The notes below the pieces were generated by a model that was not told where the DNA came from, searched no databases, and saw nothing but the letters and a program-made list of their open reading frames with translations. From assembly GCF_003362805.1 (NCBI RefSeq), contig NZ_QNQT01000007.1:62001-126000 (forward strand): a stretch of DNA of 64,000 nucleotides, given 5' to 3'. This DNA is from Neobacillus piezotolerans (GTDB taxonomy: Bacteria > Bacillota > Bacilli > Bacillales > Cytobacillaceae). The position numbers and the translations under genes are program-made. This document shows, one piece after another, positions 35,768 through 45,243 of the stretch (position 1 is its first letter; each line of letters begins with the position of its first letter).

Positions 35768-37279
35768 TTAAGCGGGCTGCCCGCCCTTTGAGCCTTCCTG
35801 GATAGGGTCTTCCGCCTGTGTGGCGCGTTTTATGAAAAACGCCAGTACAAGCGCGACAACCGCGATGAAAGTTGCAACCAGAAAAGCGAAGTTAATACCA
35901 TGGAGCATCGCTTCAGCCAGAACCTGCTGTTTCATCTGGGCAAGAACTTCAGGCGTTGGCTGCTGAGTAAGCTTTTTCATCGCTTCCTGGCCAAGTTCCT
36001 TCGCCTGTGATTCTGTCCTGTTCGTCATAATCGTGACCAGCAGCGCTGTGCCAATCGCCCCGGCTACCTGGTTGAGTGTATTGTTCATCGCTGTTCCGTG
36101 CGGGTATAAACGGGTTGGCAGCTGGTTCAGGCCGTTTGTCGAAACAGGCATCATAACCATCGACATTCCAAGGCTTCGCACGGAATAGAGGATGATGAGA
36201 TGCGTATAGGATGTCTCCAAAGTAAGCGTGCTGAAGTCATACGTGGTAATAACGATGATGGCCAGCCCGATAATCGCCAGCAGCCTCCCGCCGACTTTAT
36301 CAAAAAGGCGGCCGGTCACCGGTGACATTACTGCCATCAGGATTGCACCCGGCATAAGAAGCAAACCCGCATCCATCGGGGAAATGCCCCTTAAATTCTG
36401 TACATAGATAGGAAGAAGGATCATCCCGGAAAAGAGGGCCATATTCACAACCATTGAAATCACTGACGCAAGGGCAAATGCCGGATAACGGTAAACACGG
36501 AAGTTAAGAAATGGTTTCTCCAGCTTAAGCTGGCGCAAAATGAACACAATCAAAGATGCGACTCCAATAATGATTGTTCCATAAACATAAGGGCTGTCCC
36601 AGCCTTTGCTCCCTGCCGAACTGAATCCATACAATAGGCCGCCAAATCCAATACTCGATAAAACAAGCGATAGGGTTTCAAGCCGTATATTAACCTTTTC
36701 TTTCTTATCCTTTAGAAGAAAAAAGCCTACAAGAATAATGGCAATCGCGATAGGCGTGACAAAATGGAATAGCATCCGCCAGTCGTAATGTTCTATAATC
36801 CAGCCTGACAAAGTCGGTCCGATTGCTGGCGCGAACATTAGGATTAACCCAAAAACCCCCATCGCGGTCCCCCGTTTTTCAATCGGGAAGCTGACCAGCA
36901 TAACATTCATCAACAGCGGCATAAGGATTGCCGAGCCCGATGCCTGCAGCATCCTCCCTGTCAGCAAAACCGGGAAAACATGCGCGGTGCCGGCGACTAT
37001 CGTTCCAATCGCAAACAGGCTCATTGCGGCCAGGAACAGCCTTCTCACGGAATACTTCTGAATCAGATAGGCTGTCGCGGGAATAAGTATACCGTTGACA
37101 AGCATAAAACCTGTCGTAAGCCATTGGACGGTTGACGGTTCAACCTTTAAATCTCTCATAATGGATGGGAGAGCGATATTCAGCAATGTATTATTTAAAA
37201 AAGCAATGAAAGCACCAATCATCAAGACCGCAATAATCCCGTACGGCGGCCTGCCTTGCTTATTTATTGTTTGTTCCAT
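35768..37279 (-). CDS. DHA2-family (EmrB/QacA) 14-helix drug efflux MFS
   Basis: This 503-residue transporter has about 14 hydrophobic segments. The DHA2 marks are visible: LNNTLLNIALPSIMRDLKVEPSTVQWLTTGFMLVNG in the first helices (motif D1 region), LLMPGAILMAVMSPVTGRLFDKVGGR (motif A-like), and GRMLQASGSAILMPLL (motif C). It would export drugs or other toxic compounds using the proton gradient. AGGAGG precedes the ATG. It is divergent from a TetR regulator, which probably controls it. Confidence 0.9.
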   Translation of the reverse strand: MEQTINKQGRPPYGIIAVLMIGAFIAFLNNTLLNIALPSIMRDLKVEPSTVQWLTTGFMLVNGILIPATAYLIQKYSVRRLFLAAMSLFAIGTIVAGTAHVFPVLLTGRMLQASGSAILMPLLMNVMLVSFPIEKRGTAMGVFGLILMFAPAIGPTLSGWIIEHYDWRMLFHFVTPIAIAIILVGFFLLKDKKEKVNIRLETLSLVLSSIGFGGLLYGFSSAGSKGWDSPYVYGTIIIGVASLIVFILRQLKLEKPFLNFRVYRYPAFALASVISMVVNMALFSGMILLPIYVQNLRGISPMDAGLLLMPGAILMAVMSPVTGRLFDKVGGRLLAIIGLAIIVITTYDFSTLTLETSYTHLIILYSVRSLGMSMVMMPVSTNGLNQLPTRLYPHGTAMNNTLNQVAGAIGTALLVTIMTNRTESQAKELGQEAMKKLTQQPTPEVLAQMKQQVLAEAMLHGINFAFLVATFIAVVALVLAFFIKRATQAEDPIQEGSKGGQPA

Positions 37280-37418
37280 TGTTGTTCCTCCTGTAAACTA
37301 GCGGTTCATTCATGCAGACTTTGATTACACATGCACTTTATCATATACCATGAGTCTAAAATATTCAATAAAAAAATTCCGCGCCATAAGTGGGTTTGTA
37401 AACTATTTAAAAAACATG

Positions 37419-37437
37419 TTGTATATCTTTTATACAG
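37419..37437. promoter_or_regulatory. Candidate TetR operator between pump and regulator genes
   Basis: The dyad TTGTATA-TCTTT-TATACAG lies about 22 nt before the TetR start, in the shared divergent region. It is the best operator candidate in the gap. Confidence 0.45.
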
Positions 37438-37458
37438 CAAGTACAATAAGGCCAGGTG

Positions 37459-38379
37459 ATGAAATTGAACAACAGGAAGCAGCGTGTCATTGCGATCGCG
37501 CATCAATTATTCGTGGAAAAAGGGTTCCAGGCTACTTCGATCCAGGACATCCTGGACTACAGCGGCATTTCGAAAGGAACATTTTACAACTACTTTTCCT
37601 CAAAGAATGAACTATTAATCGAGTTAATCAAATCCATATACAAGCAGCTTAAAATTGACAGGAATGAATTGCTGATTGGGCAAAACCATGCGGATATCGG
37701 AATTTTCATCAAACAGGTAGAATTGCACCTAAAAACGAACCGGGCAAATAAGCTCCTCTCCCTGTTCGAAGAAGTCATGATTTCAAATGATCCTGAACTG
37801 AAAGAATTCCTGAAGCAGAATCAATTACGGAATGTCCAGTGGGCTTTCCGCCGGTTTACAGACATTTTTGGCGAAGAAAAAAAGCCCTACCTTCTTGACT
37901 GCGCCATCATGTTCATTGGCATGCTCCAGCAAAATTTGAAATTCAATTCGATGGCGTTTGGCTCCAGGCTGGGGATACACGAAATCGTCCGCTACAGCGT
38001 GGAACGAATCGTAAAAATTGTCCAAGAAGTTTCCGAGGCGGATGACCAATTGCTCGATCCGTCGTTATTGGAACAATGGCTTCCCGGCTGCGTAAAAACA
38101 AACAACGAATTCCAGCAAAGGCTTCGCCACTCCATCCATACATTAAAAAAGGCGATTCATCAAACGATTGACAAACCAAAGTATTATGAACTACTTGACT
38201 TTATTGAGGAAGAACTCCTACAATCCAAAGAACCAAGGGGATTTCTGATTGAAAGCGCGCTAAACTCGCTTAAAGGCGCGGCTGATTACGACAAGTTCAA
38301 GGCCGGCATGGCTGAACTTAAAAGGCTTGAAGAGACTGTTGCCGCTATCCTTTCACATTCCTCCAATCAGGGCGATTAA
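37459..38379 (+). CDS. TetR-family transcriptional regulator
   Basis: The N-terminus (RKQRVIAIAHQLFVEKGFQATSIQDILDYSGISKGTFYNYFSSKNELLIELI) is a standard TetR helix-turn-helix. At 306 residues it is much longer than the usual 190-220, so the ligand domain is extended by a helical part after about residue 200. An ATG directly follows a GTG; I use the ATG. The divergent DHA2 pump is the probable target, in the style of drug-responsive repressors. Confidence 0.87.
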   Translation: MKLNNRKQRVIAIAHQLFVEKGFQATSIQDILDYSGISKGTFYNYFSSKNELLIELIKSIYKQLKIDRNELLIGQNHADIGIFIKQVELHLKTNRANKLLSLFEEVMISNDPELKEFLKQNQLRNVQWAFRRFTDIFGEEKKPYLLDCAIMFIGMLQQNLKFNSMAFGSRLGIHEIVRYSVERIVKIVQEVSEADDQLLDPSLLEQWLPGCVKTNNEFQQRLRHSIHTLKKAIHQTIDKPKYYELLDFIEEELLQSKEPRGFLIESALNSLKGAADYDKFKAGMAELKRLEETVAAILSHSSNQGD

Positions 38380-38390
38380 ACTAGAAATTT

Positions 38391-38420
38391 GCTTCCGGAT
38401 ACCTTCCGGAAGCATTTTTT
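38391..38420 (+). terminator. Terminator after TetR gene
   Basis: Stem GCTTCCGGA...TCCGGAAGC followed by ATTTTTT. Confidence 0.92.
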
Positions 38421-38530
38421 ATATAAAGAGTATGAAAATGGCGCGCTTTCCAGCGGTATACATACTTATCTTTAAAAAATGCATAATAAGAGAGTATCAA
38501 GATTAATTAACAAGAAATATGGTGGATCGA

Positions 38531-40042
38531 ATGTTCAAATGGAAAAAGAGCAATACACAAAAGAAACAGGAGAAAAGCCAAAAGAAGCTGAGTGATATAC
38601 TTGAAGCCGCTAATCGGTCCGCTGATTTCAAGTCGTTCTCCCCTGTGGAAAACGGCCGGATTACCGTCAACTGCTATACGACATTGATAGACGATAAGCT
38701 GCTGCGCCGTGTGCTACTTCCCTCCATCCAGGGAAACGCATCAGCGATTACCGATATTTCCGAGATAAAAAACTTTATTCCATTGGAAGGCATTCAACTA
38801 ACCGAAAATGCAGATGAAGCTGAAAAAAAACTGAATGAAGGCCATGCCATTGTCCAGTTGAATCATGCCAGCAAGTTCGCGCTGGTCAATATCTCCAGCC
38901 CTATGAAAGGCCTCCGGCAAAACAACGAAACCGATAATGAATTCAGCGTCGTCGGACCCAAAATAGGCTTTATCGAAAGCATTGATACGAACTTGCACCT
39001 GTTGAGGAGGCAACTCGCAACGACTGACCTGATCGTTGAGGAACATGAATTGGGGAGAATCTCCAAAACACGTGTTGCCATTGTTTATTTAAATGGAATA
39101 ACCAACCCTGAATTTGTCCAGACCGCGAGGGAAAGGATTAAAAATGCTGATTTTGATGTCATCCATGACAGCACGATTGTTGAACAGCTAATTTCCGACA
39201 ATACTTCAACACCATTTCCGCCATTCCTGGCAACTGAACGGGTGGACAAGGCAGGGCACTCCCTGATGCTTGGCCAGATTGCTATTTTGTCGGACGGTTC
39301 GTGTTATGCAATAACCGCTCCTGTTTCCATCCTGGACTTTTTCAATTCTCCCGAAGATTACTATTCAGCATGGATGCAGGGCTCCTTTTTCAGGCTGATT
39401 CGTTTTTTCGGGGTGTCATTCTCAGTTTTCGCAACTCCGGTTTATGTAGCCGTCCTGACCTTCCATTATGAAATTATTCCGGAAGACTTGCTTGGACCGA
39501 TTATATTTTCGAGGGCGAATGTCCCGTTCCCTCCATTTCTTGAAGTGTTGTTTCTCGAAATTACGATTGAACTCCTAAGGGAAGCAGGTGCGAGGCTGCC
39601 GAGCAAGATTGGCCAGACGCTTGGAATTGTCGGAGGCATCGTCATTGGCCAAGCTACTGTAGAGGCCGCTTTGACAAGTAATATCCTTCTCATAATCGTC
39701 GCTCTAGCCGCGTTGTCATCGTTCACAACACCCATTTACCAAATGTCCAATACGGTTAGGCTGCTGCGATTCCCCTTTATTTTCATTGCGGCTATCTGGG
39801 GCGGATATGGCCTTGCAGTTGGAATCGTGCTGCTTCTCGGGCATCTTTTCCGGCTCAAGTCGCTCGGAATGCCTTATATGGTCCCGCTATTTCCATTCAG
39901 GGCGGCGGGCATGGGCGATGCCATTCTAAGGCTACCTTATTCAAAAACAAATAAGCGTCCGAGTTACCTGCGGTCATTGAAAAAGAAACGGTATTCAACT
40001 TCGGAGGAAAATGATGAGGACAAGGATATCAATACGGAATAA
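38531..40042 (+). CDS. gerA: Spore germination receptor subunit A (GerA family)
   Basis: This protein of about 503 residues has a charged Lys-rich N-terminal arm, a soluble domain to about residue 240, and about five membrane segments in the C-terminal half. Family marks include FIESIDTNLHLLRRQL, TKTRVAIVYLNGI-like SKTRVAIVYLNGI, and the PFPPFLEVLFLEITIELLREAGARLP block. It forms the receptor with subunits B and C in the spore inner membrane and triggers germination on nutrient binding. An ATG at 38519 is also possible, but the one at 38531 follows GGTGG. The nutrient cannot be predicted. Confidence 0.92.
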   Translation: MFKWKKSNTQKKQEKSQKKLSDILEAANRSADFKSFSPVENGRITVNCYTTLIDDKLLRRVLLPSIQGNASAITDISEIKNFIPLEGIQLTENADEAEKKLNEGHAIVQLNHASKFALVNISSPMKGLRQNNETDNEFSVVGPKIGFIESIDTNLHLLRRQLATTDLIVEEHELGRISKTRVAIVYLNGITNPEFVQTARERIKNADFDVIHDSTIVEQLISDNTSTPFPPFLATERVDKAGHSLMLGQIAILSDGSCYAITAPVSILDFFNSPEDYYSAWMQGSFFRLIRFFGVSFSVFATPVYVAVLTFHYEIIPEDLLGPIIFSRANVPFPPFLEVLFLEITIELLREAGARLPSKIGQTLGIVGGIVIGQATVEAALTSNILLIIVALAALSSFTTPIYQMSNTVRLLRFPFIFIAAIWGGYGLAVGIVLLLGHLFRLKSLGMPYMVPLFPFRAAGMGDAILRLPYSKTNKRPSYLRSLKKKRYSTSEENDEDKDINTE

Positions 40043-40055
40043 AAGGGTGATCACA

Positions 40056-41144
40056 ATGGGCCGTAAAACGCTGGTGGCTCTATGCCTTCTTCCCTTGGCC
40101 CTGGCAGCCTGTGAGAGAATGAAAATTGTTGACCAACTGACCATTGTCAATACAATCGGGTTTGACTCTTATAAGGATGGCCAGCTTAGGTCGACTGTCC
40201 TTTATCCCGATTATACGAAGAGCAAAAGCCAAGAGAATATCCAAATAAGGAAAACTCGCGGAAAAACGACCAGCATGCTCCTTTACCGGACCAATGAACA
40301 GTCAAAAAATCCGATTGAGCTATCCAAAATACAGGTAATCGTTTTCGGTGAAGACTTTGCGAAAAAGGGAATCGGCCATATTATCGATACTGTCTTTAAT
40401 AATCCGATGATTGCCACTGATATCCATACGGCCGTCGTCACCCCTTCCGCGCGAAAATATTTGGAGACAATGAAAAAATACGGCTCTCTAGCGATAGCGG
40501 ATACAATCAATCAAAACTACCAGACATCTTCCCTGCCACGTACAAATCTTCACATTTTTTTAAACAATTATTATGGCCATGGCAGGGATCCATACATGCC
40601 AATTTTGAAGCATGGCACGGAAAAAAACGTCTATGTGAACGGTGTGGCGCTTTTCAAGGATGATCAGTTCAAAGTCTCACTGGACAATAATCAGTTTTTC
40701 TTCCTTGGCCTCCTTGATGAATACAAGCATATGGGCTACCATGAATTACCTATTAAAAAAGGCTCCAAAAAAGGAACCTTTGTCCTGCGTACAATGAAAA
40801 ACAAACCCGAATGGTTGAATATTAAACCCGGGCCAGAACCGGAGGTGGATTTATCCTTGAGTCTAAATGTCGTCATTAGGGAGTACCCCGATTGGATAGA
40901 CTTGCATCACAAAAAAGACATTACCTTACTTGAACGAACGATCAGGTCAAATATGAAATCTGAAATTGCCAAGCTTATTGAAATATGCAAAAAAAACGAA
41001 GTCGATCCACTGGGCTTAGGCGACAGGTTTAGGGCGCGCGACAGGAATTGGGAAGAAAAAAAATTTTACAAGGAACAATATAAAAACCTGAAAGTTAATA
41101 TCGATATAGCGACAACTGTCATCCAGGCAGGAATTAAAAGGTGA
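40056..41144 (+). CDS. gerC: Spore germination receptor lipoprotein (GerC family)
   Basis: This 362-residue Ger(x)C protein starts at MGRKTLVALCLLPLALAAC, a lipoprotein signal with the lipobox cysteine, and follows AAAGGGTGATC. It has the family opening IVDQLTIVNTIGFDSYKDGQL and the C-terminal domain ending KKFYKEQYKNLKVNIDIATTVIQAGI. The frame is open upstream into the end of gerA, but that stretch lacks a signal peptide. Lipidation and anchoring outside the inner membrane are expected. Confidence 0.9.
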   Translation: MGRKTLVALCLLPLALAACERMKIVDQLTIVNTIGFDSYKDGQLRSTVLYPDYTKSKSQENIQIRKTRGKTTSMLLYRTNEQSKNPIELSKIQVIVFGEDFAKKGIGHIIDTVFNNPMIATDIHTAVVTPSARKYLETMKKYGSLAIADTINQNYQTSSLPRTNLHIFLNNYYGHGRDPYMPILKHGTEKNVYVNGVALFKDDQFKVSLDNNQFFFLGLLDEYKHMGYHELPIKKGSKKGTFVLRTMKNKPEWLNIKPGPEPEVDLSLSLNVVIREYPDWIDLHHKKDITLLERTIRSNMKSEIAKLIEICKKNEVDPLGLGDRFRARDRNWEEKKFYKEQYKNLKVNIDIATTVIQAGIKR

Positions 41145-41159
41145 CGGAAACGGAGTGGA

Positions 41160-42269
41160 ATGATGAAAGCGGTCCAGGAAAGACATAAGGTTTCACCCTT
41201 TTTTCTATTTTTCCTGATTCATTGCTCACAGATTGGCGTTGGGTTGTTAAACTTTCAAGCAAAAATAGCGGATGGGGCTGGCCAGGATGCCTGGGTGTCA
41301 CTCCTTGTTGTCGGAGCCAGCATGAACATTCTGCTTGCCTTTGGCTTTAACGCCATCAAATTAAGTTCTGGGGGCGATTTAGCCTCTTTCCATCTCGAGG
41401 CATTCGGGAGGTTCTTCGGGAAACTGGCGAATACAGGGCTTGTATTTTATTTATTGACAGTTACTTTCCTGACCGTCTACAACTATGTCGACCTGCTCCA
41501 AACATTCGCATTTGACAGAATTCCTCTTTGGGAGCTGACATTCGCGATTTGCGTTGTCGTATATTATATCGTCTCAGGAGGGTTTAGAGTCGTAACCGGC
41601 TTGGCATTTTGGGGAGTCATCATACCGCTTTTCATATTTCTCCCTTTCGCGATGCTTATTCAATACTTTCAATTACGGAATATTATGCCTATCTTCACAC
41701 ATGGCTTTCATGATTATCTGCAATCAGCAAAGAATAGTACATATATATTTTCAGGTTTCGAATGTGCATTTATTTACTTGCCATTCATCAAAAATGGCAG
41801 CAAGTCTACGAAATGGGCCCATTTTGGCCTTTTGGCCTCCACGCTTTTCTATTTCGTCGTGACTATCATTACGTTTTTATATTACACACAAGGAAAGCTC
41901 CTTAGGACACAATGGGCAACTCTAACAATGATTAAAGTTATTTCTTTTACCGTCGTGGAAAGCTTTGAGTTTATCTTTATTTTTGTATTTTTTATTGTCA
42001 TTATTTCGTCTGTTTGCATCTTCGTTTGGTCCTGTACGCGTACGCTGAAGATTACCTTTCAATTTAAGCCATCCAGGTCGCTGTTGGGCATCGTTGCGGC
42101 TTTTTTCTTTCTAAACATGGGGCTTGAGGACATTATGTTCGGGCAGAAGCTTAATTTACTTGGCACGTATATCTGCCTCTCCTTTTTTTATGGATATATC
42201 CCATTCATTTTCCTCATAAGCCTGACCAGAAAAAAGGTATTAAAAAAGGGCCGGCCAACCCAGCCTTAA
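41160..42269 (+). CDS. gerB: Spore germination receptor subunit B (GerB, APC-type permease)
   Basis: This 369-residue protein has about ten membrane segments and belongs to the spore germination permease family (APC fold), the likely nutrient-binding subunit. Motifs include VSPFFLFFLIHCSQIGVGLLNF and AGQDAWVSLLVVGASMN. Two ATG codons lie side by side after GGAGTGG. It ends the gerA-gerC-gerB order, which differs from the A-B-C order of the B. subtilis gerA operon. Its stop codon overlaps that of the convergent gene at 42266. Confidence 0.9.
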   Translation: MMKAVQERHKVSPFFLFFLIHCSQIGVGLLNFQAKIADGAGQDAWVSLLVVGASMNILLAFGFNAIKLSSGGDLASFHLEAFGRFFGKLANTGLVFYLLTVTFLTVYNYVDLLQTFAFDRIPLWELTFAICVVVYYIVSGGFRVVTGLAFWGVIIPLFIFLPFAMLIQYFQLRNIMPIFTHGFHDYLQSAKNSTYIFSGFECAFIYLPFIKNGSKSTKWAHFGLLASTLFYFVVTIITFLYYTQGKLLRTQWATLTMIKVISFTVVESFEFIFIFVFFIVIISSVCIFVWSCTRTLKITFQFKPSRSLLGIVAAFFFLNMGLEDIMFGQKLNLLGTYICLSFFYGYIPFIFLISLTRKKVLKKGRPTQP

Positions 42270-42733
42270 TGCAGCCGAGTTTCCGGTCTCTTTGACATCT
42301 TCCTGATCACTTTAAGATTTAACGCGAGAATGATAAAAATAATTGGGTAGGCAATGAGGGAGTACCAAATATTCCACCCCCTATAATTAAAAACATTTGT
42401 TTGTATAGAAATATATTCCATTAACCCTACAATGCAAGTGCTGAGAATTATATAAAGTGCTTTTTTCAAAACCCCTCCAGAATGGGGGTAGAAATTAAGG
42501 TAAAGAATATTGGCTGCGGGGTATACAAACAACAGTATTAAAAAATATTCCCAATCGACTCTTTTGTTTAAATACCCATACAAGTTAAGCTTTACGCCCA
42601 AAAATAAGTCAGTAACCACGCCAAACAAAGATGCAAACAAGGAAGTTGTGTACATTTCCATCACGGAAAGCCGCTTTGGTATGAGGAAGATACAAATAAT
42701 CGAAATGATAGCAACAGTAACTATTTTTAACAA
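42266..42733 (-). CDS. CBO0543-family membrane protein
   Basis: This small integral membrane protein has about four or five hydrophobic segments and resembles the uncharacterised CBO0543 family common in Bacillaceae (ending WNIWYSLIAYPIIFIILALNL). I start at the TTG at 42733 because AGGAGGAG lies 9 nt upstream; an ATG at 42784 in the same frame has no binding site. No function is known. Its stop overlaps the gerB stop in a tail-to-tail arrangement. Confidence 0.65.
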   Translation of the reverse strand: MLKIVTVAIISIICIFLIPKRLSVMEMYTTSLFASLFGVVTDLFLGVKLNLYGYLNKRVDWEYFLILLFVYPAANILYLNFYPHSGGVLKKALYIILSTCIVGLMEYISIQTNVFNYRGWNIWYSLIAYPIIFIILALNLKVIRKMSKRPETRLH

Positions 42734-42905
42734 AGCTTCTCTCCTCCTTGTTTTTTTAGGATGTAGAATTTTTATTACGTTCATTCAAAGAATACGGATG
42801 GACCCAGCTCCCTAAATCTCAATTATTCCCATAAACCATGCAATCCATCCCTGCATACTTTCTGTCCCGCTGCAATGCCTGGCGCCTCTTCATTTTCCTG
42901 TTGTA

Positions 42906-42944
42906 ATAAAAAAAGCCAGGTCCCTAGTTGTAAGGGTCCTGGCC
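42906..42944 (-). terminator. Terminator after proline dehydrogenase gene
   Basis: Minus-strand stem GGCCAGGACCCT...AGGGACCTGGCT followed by TTTTTT. Confidence 0.93.
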
Positions 42945-42951
42945 ATTATAC

Positions 42952-43938
42952 TTACCTATTATTCTTTTTATTTTTACCTTTGGACAGCCTGCCCGCCAAA
43001 AACGCACCAGCGGCAACCCCAATGATTGTATTCGTCTTTTTGTTGAACACTTGCTTGAATACGAGATTCAGGTTTTGAGGCCTTTCGGCAAGGCGGCGCA
43101 TAAAGTAGCCGTACCAGTCTTTTCCGAACGGTACGTATGTGCAGAAGTTATAGCCTTCCTTCGCTAGCTGAAGCTGAAGCTCCCTGCGGAATCCGTAAAG
43201 CATCTGGAACTCGAATTTGTCATTCGGAATATTGTGCTCCTTAACGAAACGCTTCACATGGTTGATAATGTTATGGTCATGGGTGGCAACAGAAGTGAAT
43301 TTTCCGTTGAGCAGGTGCCACTCGATGATACGGACATAGTTCGCATCAATGTCCTTTTTGTCCTGGTAGGCGATTTCCGCAGGCTCCTTGTACGCTCCTT
43401 TTACAAGGCGGATCCGCATATTCCTATATTTTTCAACCTGCTCCTGGGCATCATGCAAATATGCCTGGATGACAGTGCCGATGTTATCGAAGTCGGCAGA
43501 AAGAATGTCAACAAGCTCAAGGGTTGCCCCGAGATGCCCGGAATCTTCCATGTCAACGTTTACAAATATGCCATACTCGTTTGCTTTCGCGACGATTTCC
43601 CTTACGTTTCCCACACAGAAATCAAAGTCGATATCAAGACCGACCTGGGTAGGCTTAAGGGAAATATGCGCATCGACCTGATGGTCATGGATTGCCTGAA
43701 TGACCTTTACTATTTGCTCCTTTGCTTCTGTCGCTTCTTCCTCTTTGAAAACGAATTCACCAAGGTTGTCAACGGTTGCAGAAATCCCGTGCTTATTCAG
43801 CTCTTTAATGCTCTCAATTGTTTCTTCAATCGTCGTCCCGGCGACAACATTTTGCGCGCCCATTTTCAATCCATAATTTTTGGCTGCCGTGTTTAGAAGT
43901 TGATTTTTAGAAAGTCCAATGAAAAAGTCTCTAAGCAT
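42952..43938 (-). CDS. putB: Proline dehydrogenase
   Basis: This 328-residue FAD enzyme oxidises proline to pyrroline-5-carboxylate, the first step of proline use. It has the monofunctional ProDH barrel with SLKPTQVGLDIDF, VNVDMEDSG, RLVKGAYKEPAEIAYQDKKDID and EFQMLYGFRRELQ, the last being the substrate-binding YxxRR-type motif. The C-terminus has a short hydrophobic tail (NTIIGVAAGAFLAGRL) that may hold it at the membrane. A pyrroline-5-carboxylate dehydrogenase is not adjacent. B. subtilis names for this enzyme are putB or fadM. Confidence 0.93.
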   Translation of the reverse strand: MLRDFFIGLSKNQLLNTAAKNYGLKMGAQNVVAGTTIEETIESIKELNKHGISATVDNLGEFVFKEEEATEAKEQIVKVIQAIHDHQVDAHISLKPTQVGLDIDFDFCVGNVREIVAKANEYGIFVNVDMEDSGHLGATLELVDILSADFDNIGTVIQAYLHDAQEQVEKYRNMRIRLVKGAYKEPAEIAYQDKKDIDANYVRIIEWHLLNGKFTSVATHDHNIINHVKRFVKEHNIPNDKFEFQMLYGFRRELQLQLAKEGYNFCTYVPFGKDWYGYFMRRLAERPQNLNLVFKQVFNKKTNTIIGVAAGAFLAGRLSKGKNKKNNR

Positions 43939-44151
43939 CCCGATTGCTCCTTGCTGTTTTTTCTCTATTATATCATGTCGCTTTTCAAAAATATCATATT
44001 AAATTTGTTTAATATTTTTTTGCAATAGCTTTTTCTACCATTTGCACTATGAAAATAACTCCTATTACCAAAATTGTAATCTATAAGCCGAAATGGCCAG
44101 TTCTCTCTCTTTGATCGAAACTTGTTTAAATGACGCTATCGGTATAACCAG
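43939..44151. other. Gene-free gap upstream of proline dehydrogenase
   Basis: This 213-bp gap is AT-rich and should hold the promoter for the proline dehydrogenase gene and the 3' end of the YkgJ-type gene. I could not pick out a convincing -35/-10 pair or terminator. Confidence 0.5.
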
Positions 44152-44493
44152 TTAAAAGTCCTTCCACGTAAAATCGATAGAAAGAATGCCGATCGGTTCG
44201 TCAACCGGGCCTACCGTCTTCACCGCCAATTCCGGCTTCCTGAAGCAAGCCATGCCTTTGTAATAGCCAAACATCTGGCATGCTTTCGGCCTTGCCGAAT
44301 AGATTCCGCATCGGTCTTTTTCCATGTCGAAAAAAATGCATGTGCCATATAATCTGGTTTGGTTCTTCAGGCCATCACGCAGTTTTCCCGGCATCGACCT
44401 TACCTTTTTCTTTATTTTCGCTAATTCGTGCCTTGTAATCGCCACGGGTCCGCAGCACAATCCCCTGCATCCTTTGCAATTCAGCTGATTCAT
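44152..44493 (-). CDS. YkgJ-family cysteine-cluster protein
   Basis: This 113-residue protein has the YkgJ pattern CKGCRGLCCGP near the start, then CIFFDMEKDRCGIYSARPKACQMFGYY and a last cysteine in MACFRK, a set of eight cysteines that should bind zinc or an iron-sulfur cluster. The function is unknown. It lies 38 bp behind the DJ-1/PfpI gene and is probably co-transcribed with it. Confidence 0.8.
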   Translation of the reverse strand: MNQLNCKGCRGLCCGPVAITRHELAKIKKKVRSMPGKLRDGLKNQTRLYGTCIFFDMEKDRCGIYSARPKACQMFGYYKGMACFRKPELAVKTVGPVDEPIGILSIDFTWKDF

Positions 44494-44531
44494 GTTTGCC
44501 CTCCCCCCGTTACTTTCTATTCGAATTTCGG

Positions 44532-45086
44532 TTATTGATTTTTAGATAGCTTAAGCGCCATCTTTTCCAGCCTTGGATTTTGCGACAGCAGCCCGAGCCG
44601 TTCCAAAATTGCCATCATGAATTCATAGTGGGCATACCCTCTTGCGGAGATGACTGTTTCACCGGCAACGACATCGCAATCACGGTAGCCTTCCTCGCGA
44701 AGATAGTTTGAGTATCTGTCCTTAAAATGCGGCATTGTTGTATAATCCCCATCAAGCAGTCCCGCGGACGCAATAAGGATAGTGGAAGCGCAGCTTGCGG
44801 CAATAAGTCCCTGGAAGTTTTGCAGGAAAAGATGTAATTCTTTATTTTCGAGAAGTGATGCAGGCATCTCTCCACCCGCCCCTGGAAGAAGGAGCATTGC
44901 ATACTCTTCCGCTGTCCTGTATTCCAACGGTTGGGACTCCACGTATATGCCTCCATCCGTCCTGACTGGACCTCCCCCGATTGATAATGTTTCAATATCA
45001 TAGCCATTGTTCCTTAAAAACTTTTGCAGCAAGGCCACCTGCCACATCGCAAAATCTTCAAAAACAATAAATCCAACCTTTGCCAT
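44532..45086 (-). CDS. DJ-1/PfpI-family protein
   Basis: This 184-residue protein has the class I glutamine-amidotransferase-like fold of the DJ-1/PfpI group. The nucleophilic elbow is GLIAASCASTILIASAGLL, with Cys at about residue 99. Family members include chaperone/deglycase-like and amidase-like proteins; the exact activity is not clear. GGGGGAG precedes the ATG. It heads a two-gene unit with the YkgJ-type gene. Confidence 0.85.
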   Translation of the reverse strand: MAKVGFIVFEDFAMWQVALLQKFLRNNGYDIETLSIGGGPVRTDGGIYVESQPLEYRTAEEYAMLLLPGAGGEMPASLLENKELHLFLQNFQGLIAASCASTILIASAGLLDGDYTTMPHFKDRYSNYLREEGYRDCDVVAGETVISARGYAHYEFMMAILERLGLLSQNPRLEKMALKLSKNQ

Positions 45087-45204
45087 TCCAGCTCCCCCAT
45101 TCCAACTTTTTCATCCGAAACTATTTTTTCCATAAAAATACATCATTACCAGTCTAATAAAAAAGTGAAAAAAGATAAACTGATAATCTTTTTCATGAAA
45201 CAGC

Positions 45205-45234
45205 AAACAGGGACCTACTAGTAGGCCCCTGTTT
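45205..45234. terminator. 30-nt palindromic terminator between mhqO and DJ-1 genes
   Basis: AAACAGGG(A)CCTACTAGTAGG(C)CCCTGTTT is almost fully self-complementary. The plus strand ends in TTTT; the minus strand, needed for the mhqO-type gene, has a weaker T-rich tail. Confidence 0.55.
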
Positions 45235-45243
45235 TGGTGTGGT

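Noticed and set aside
38440-38518. Sigma-G promoter before gerA
   Set aside because: CATACTTA near 38460 resembles a sigma-G -10, but no -35 lies at the right distance, so I do not call it.
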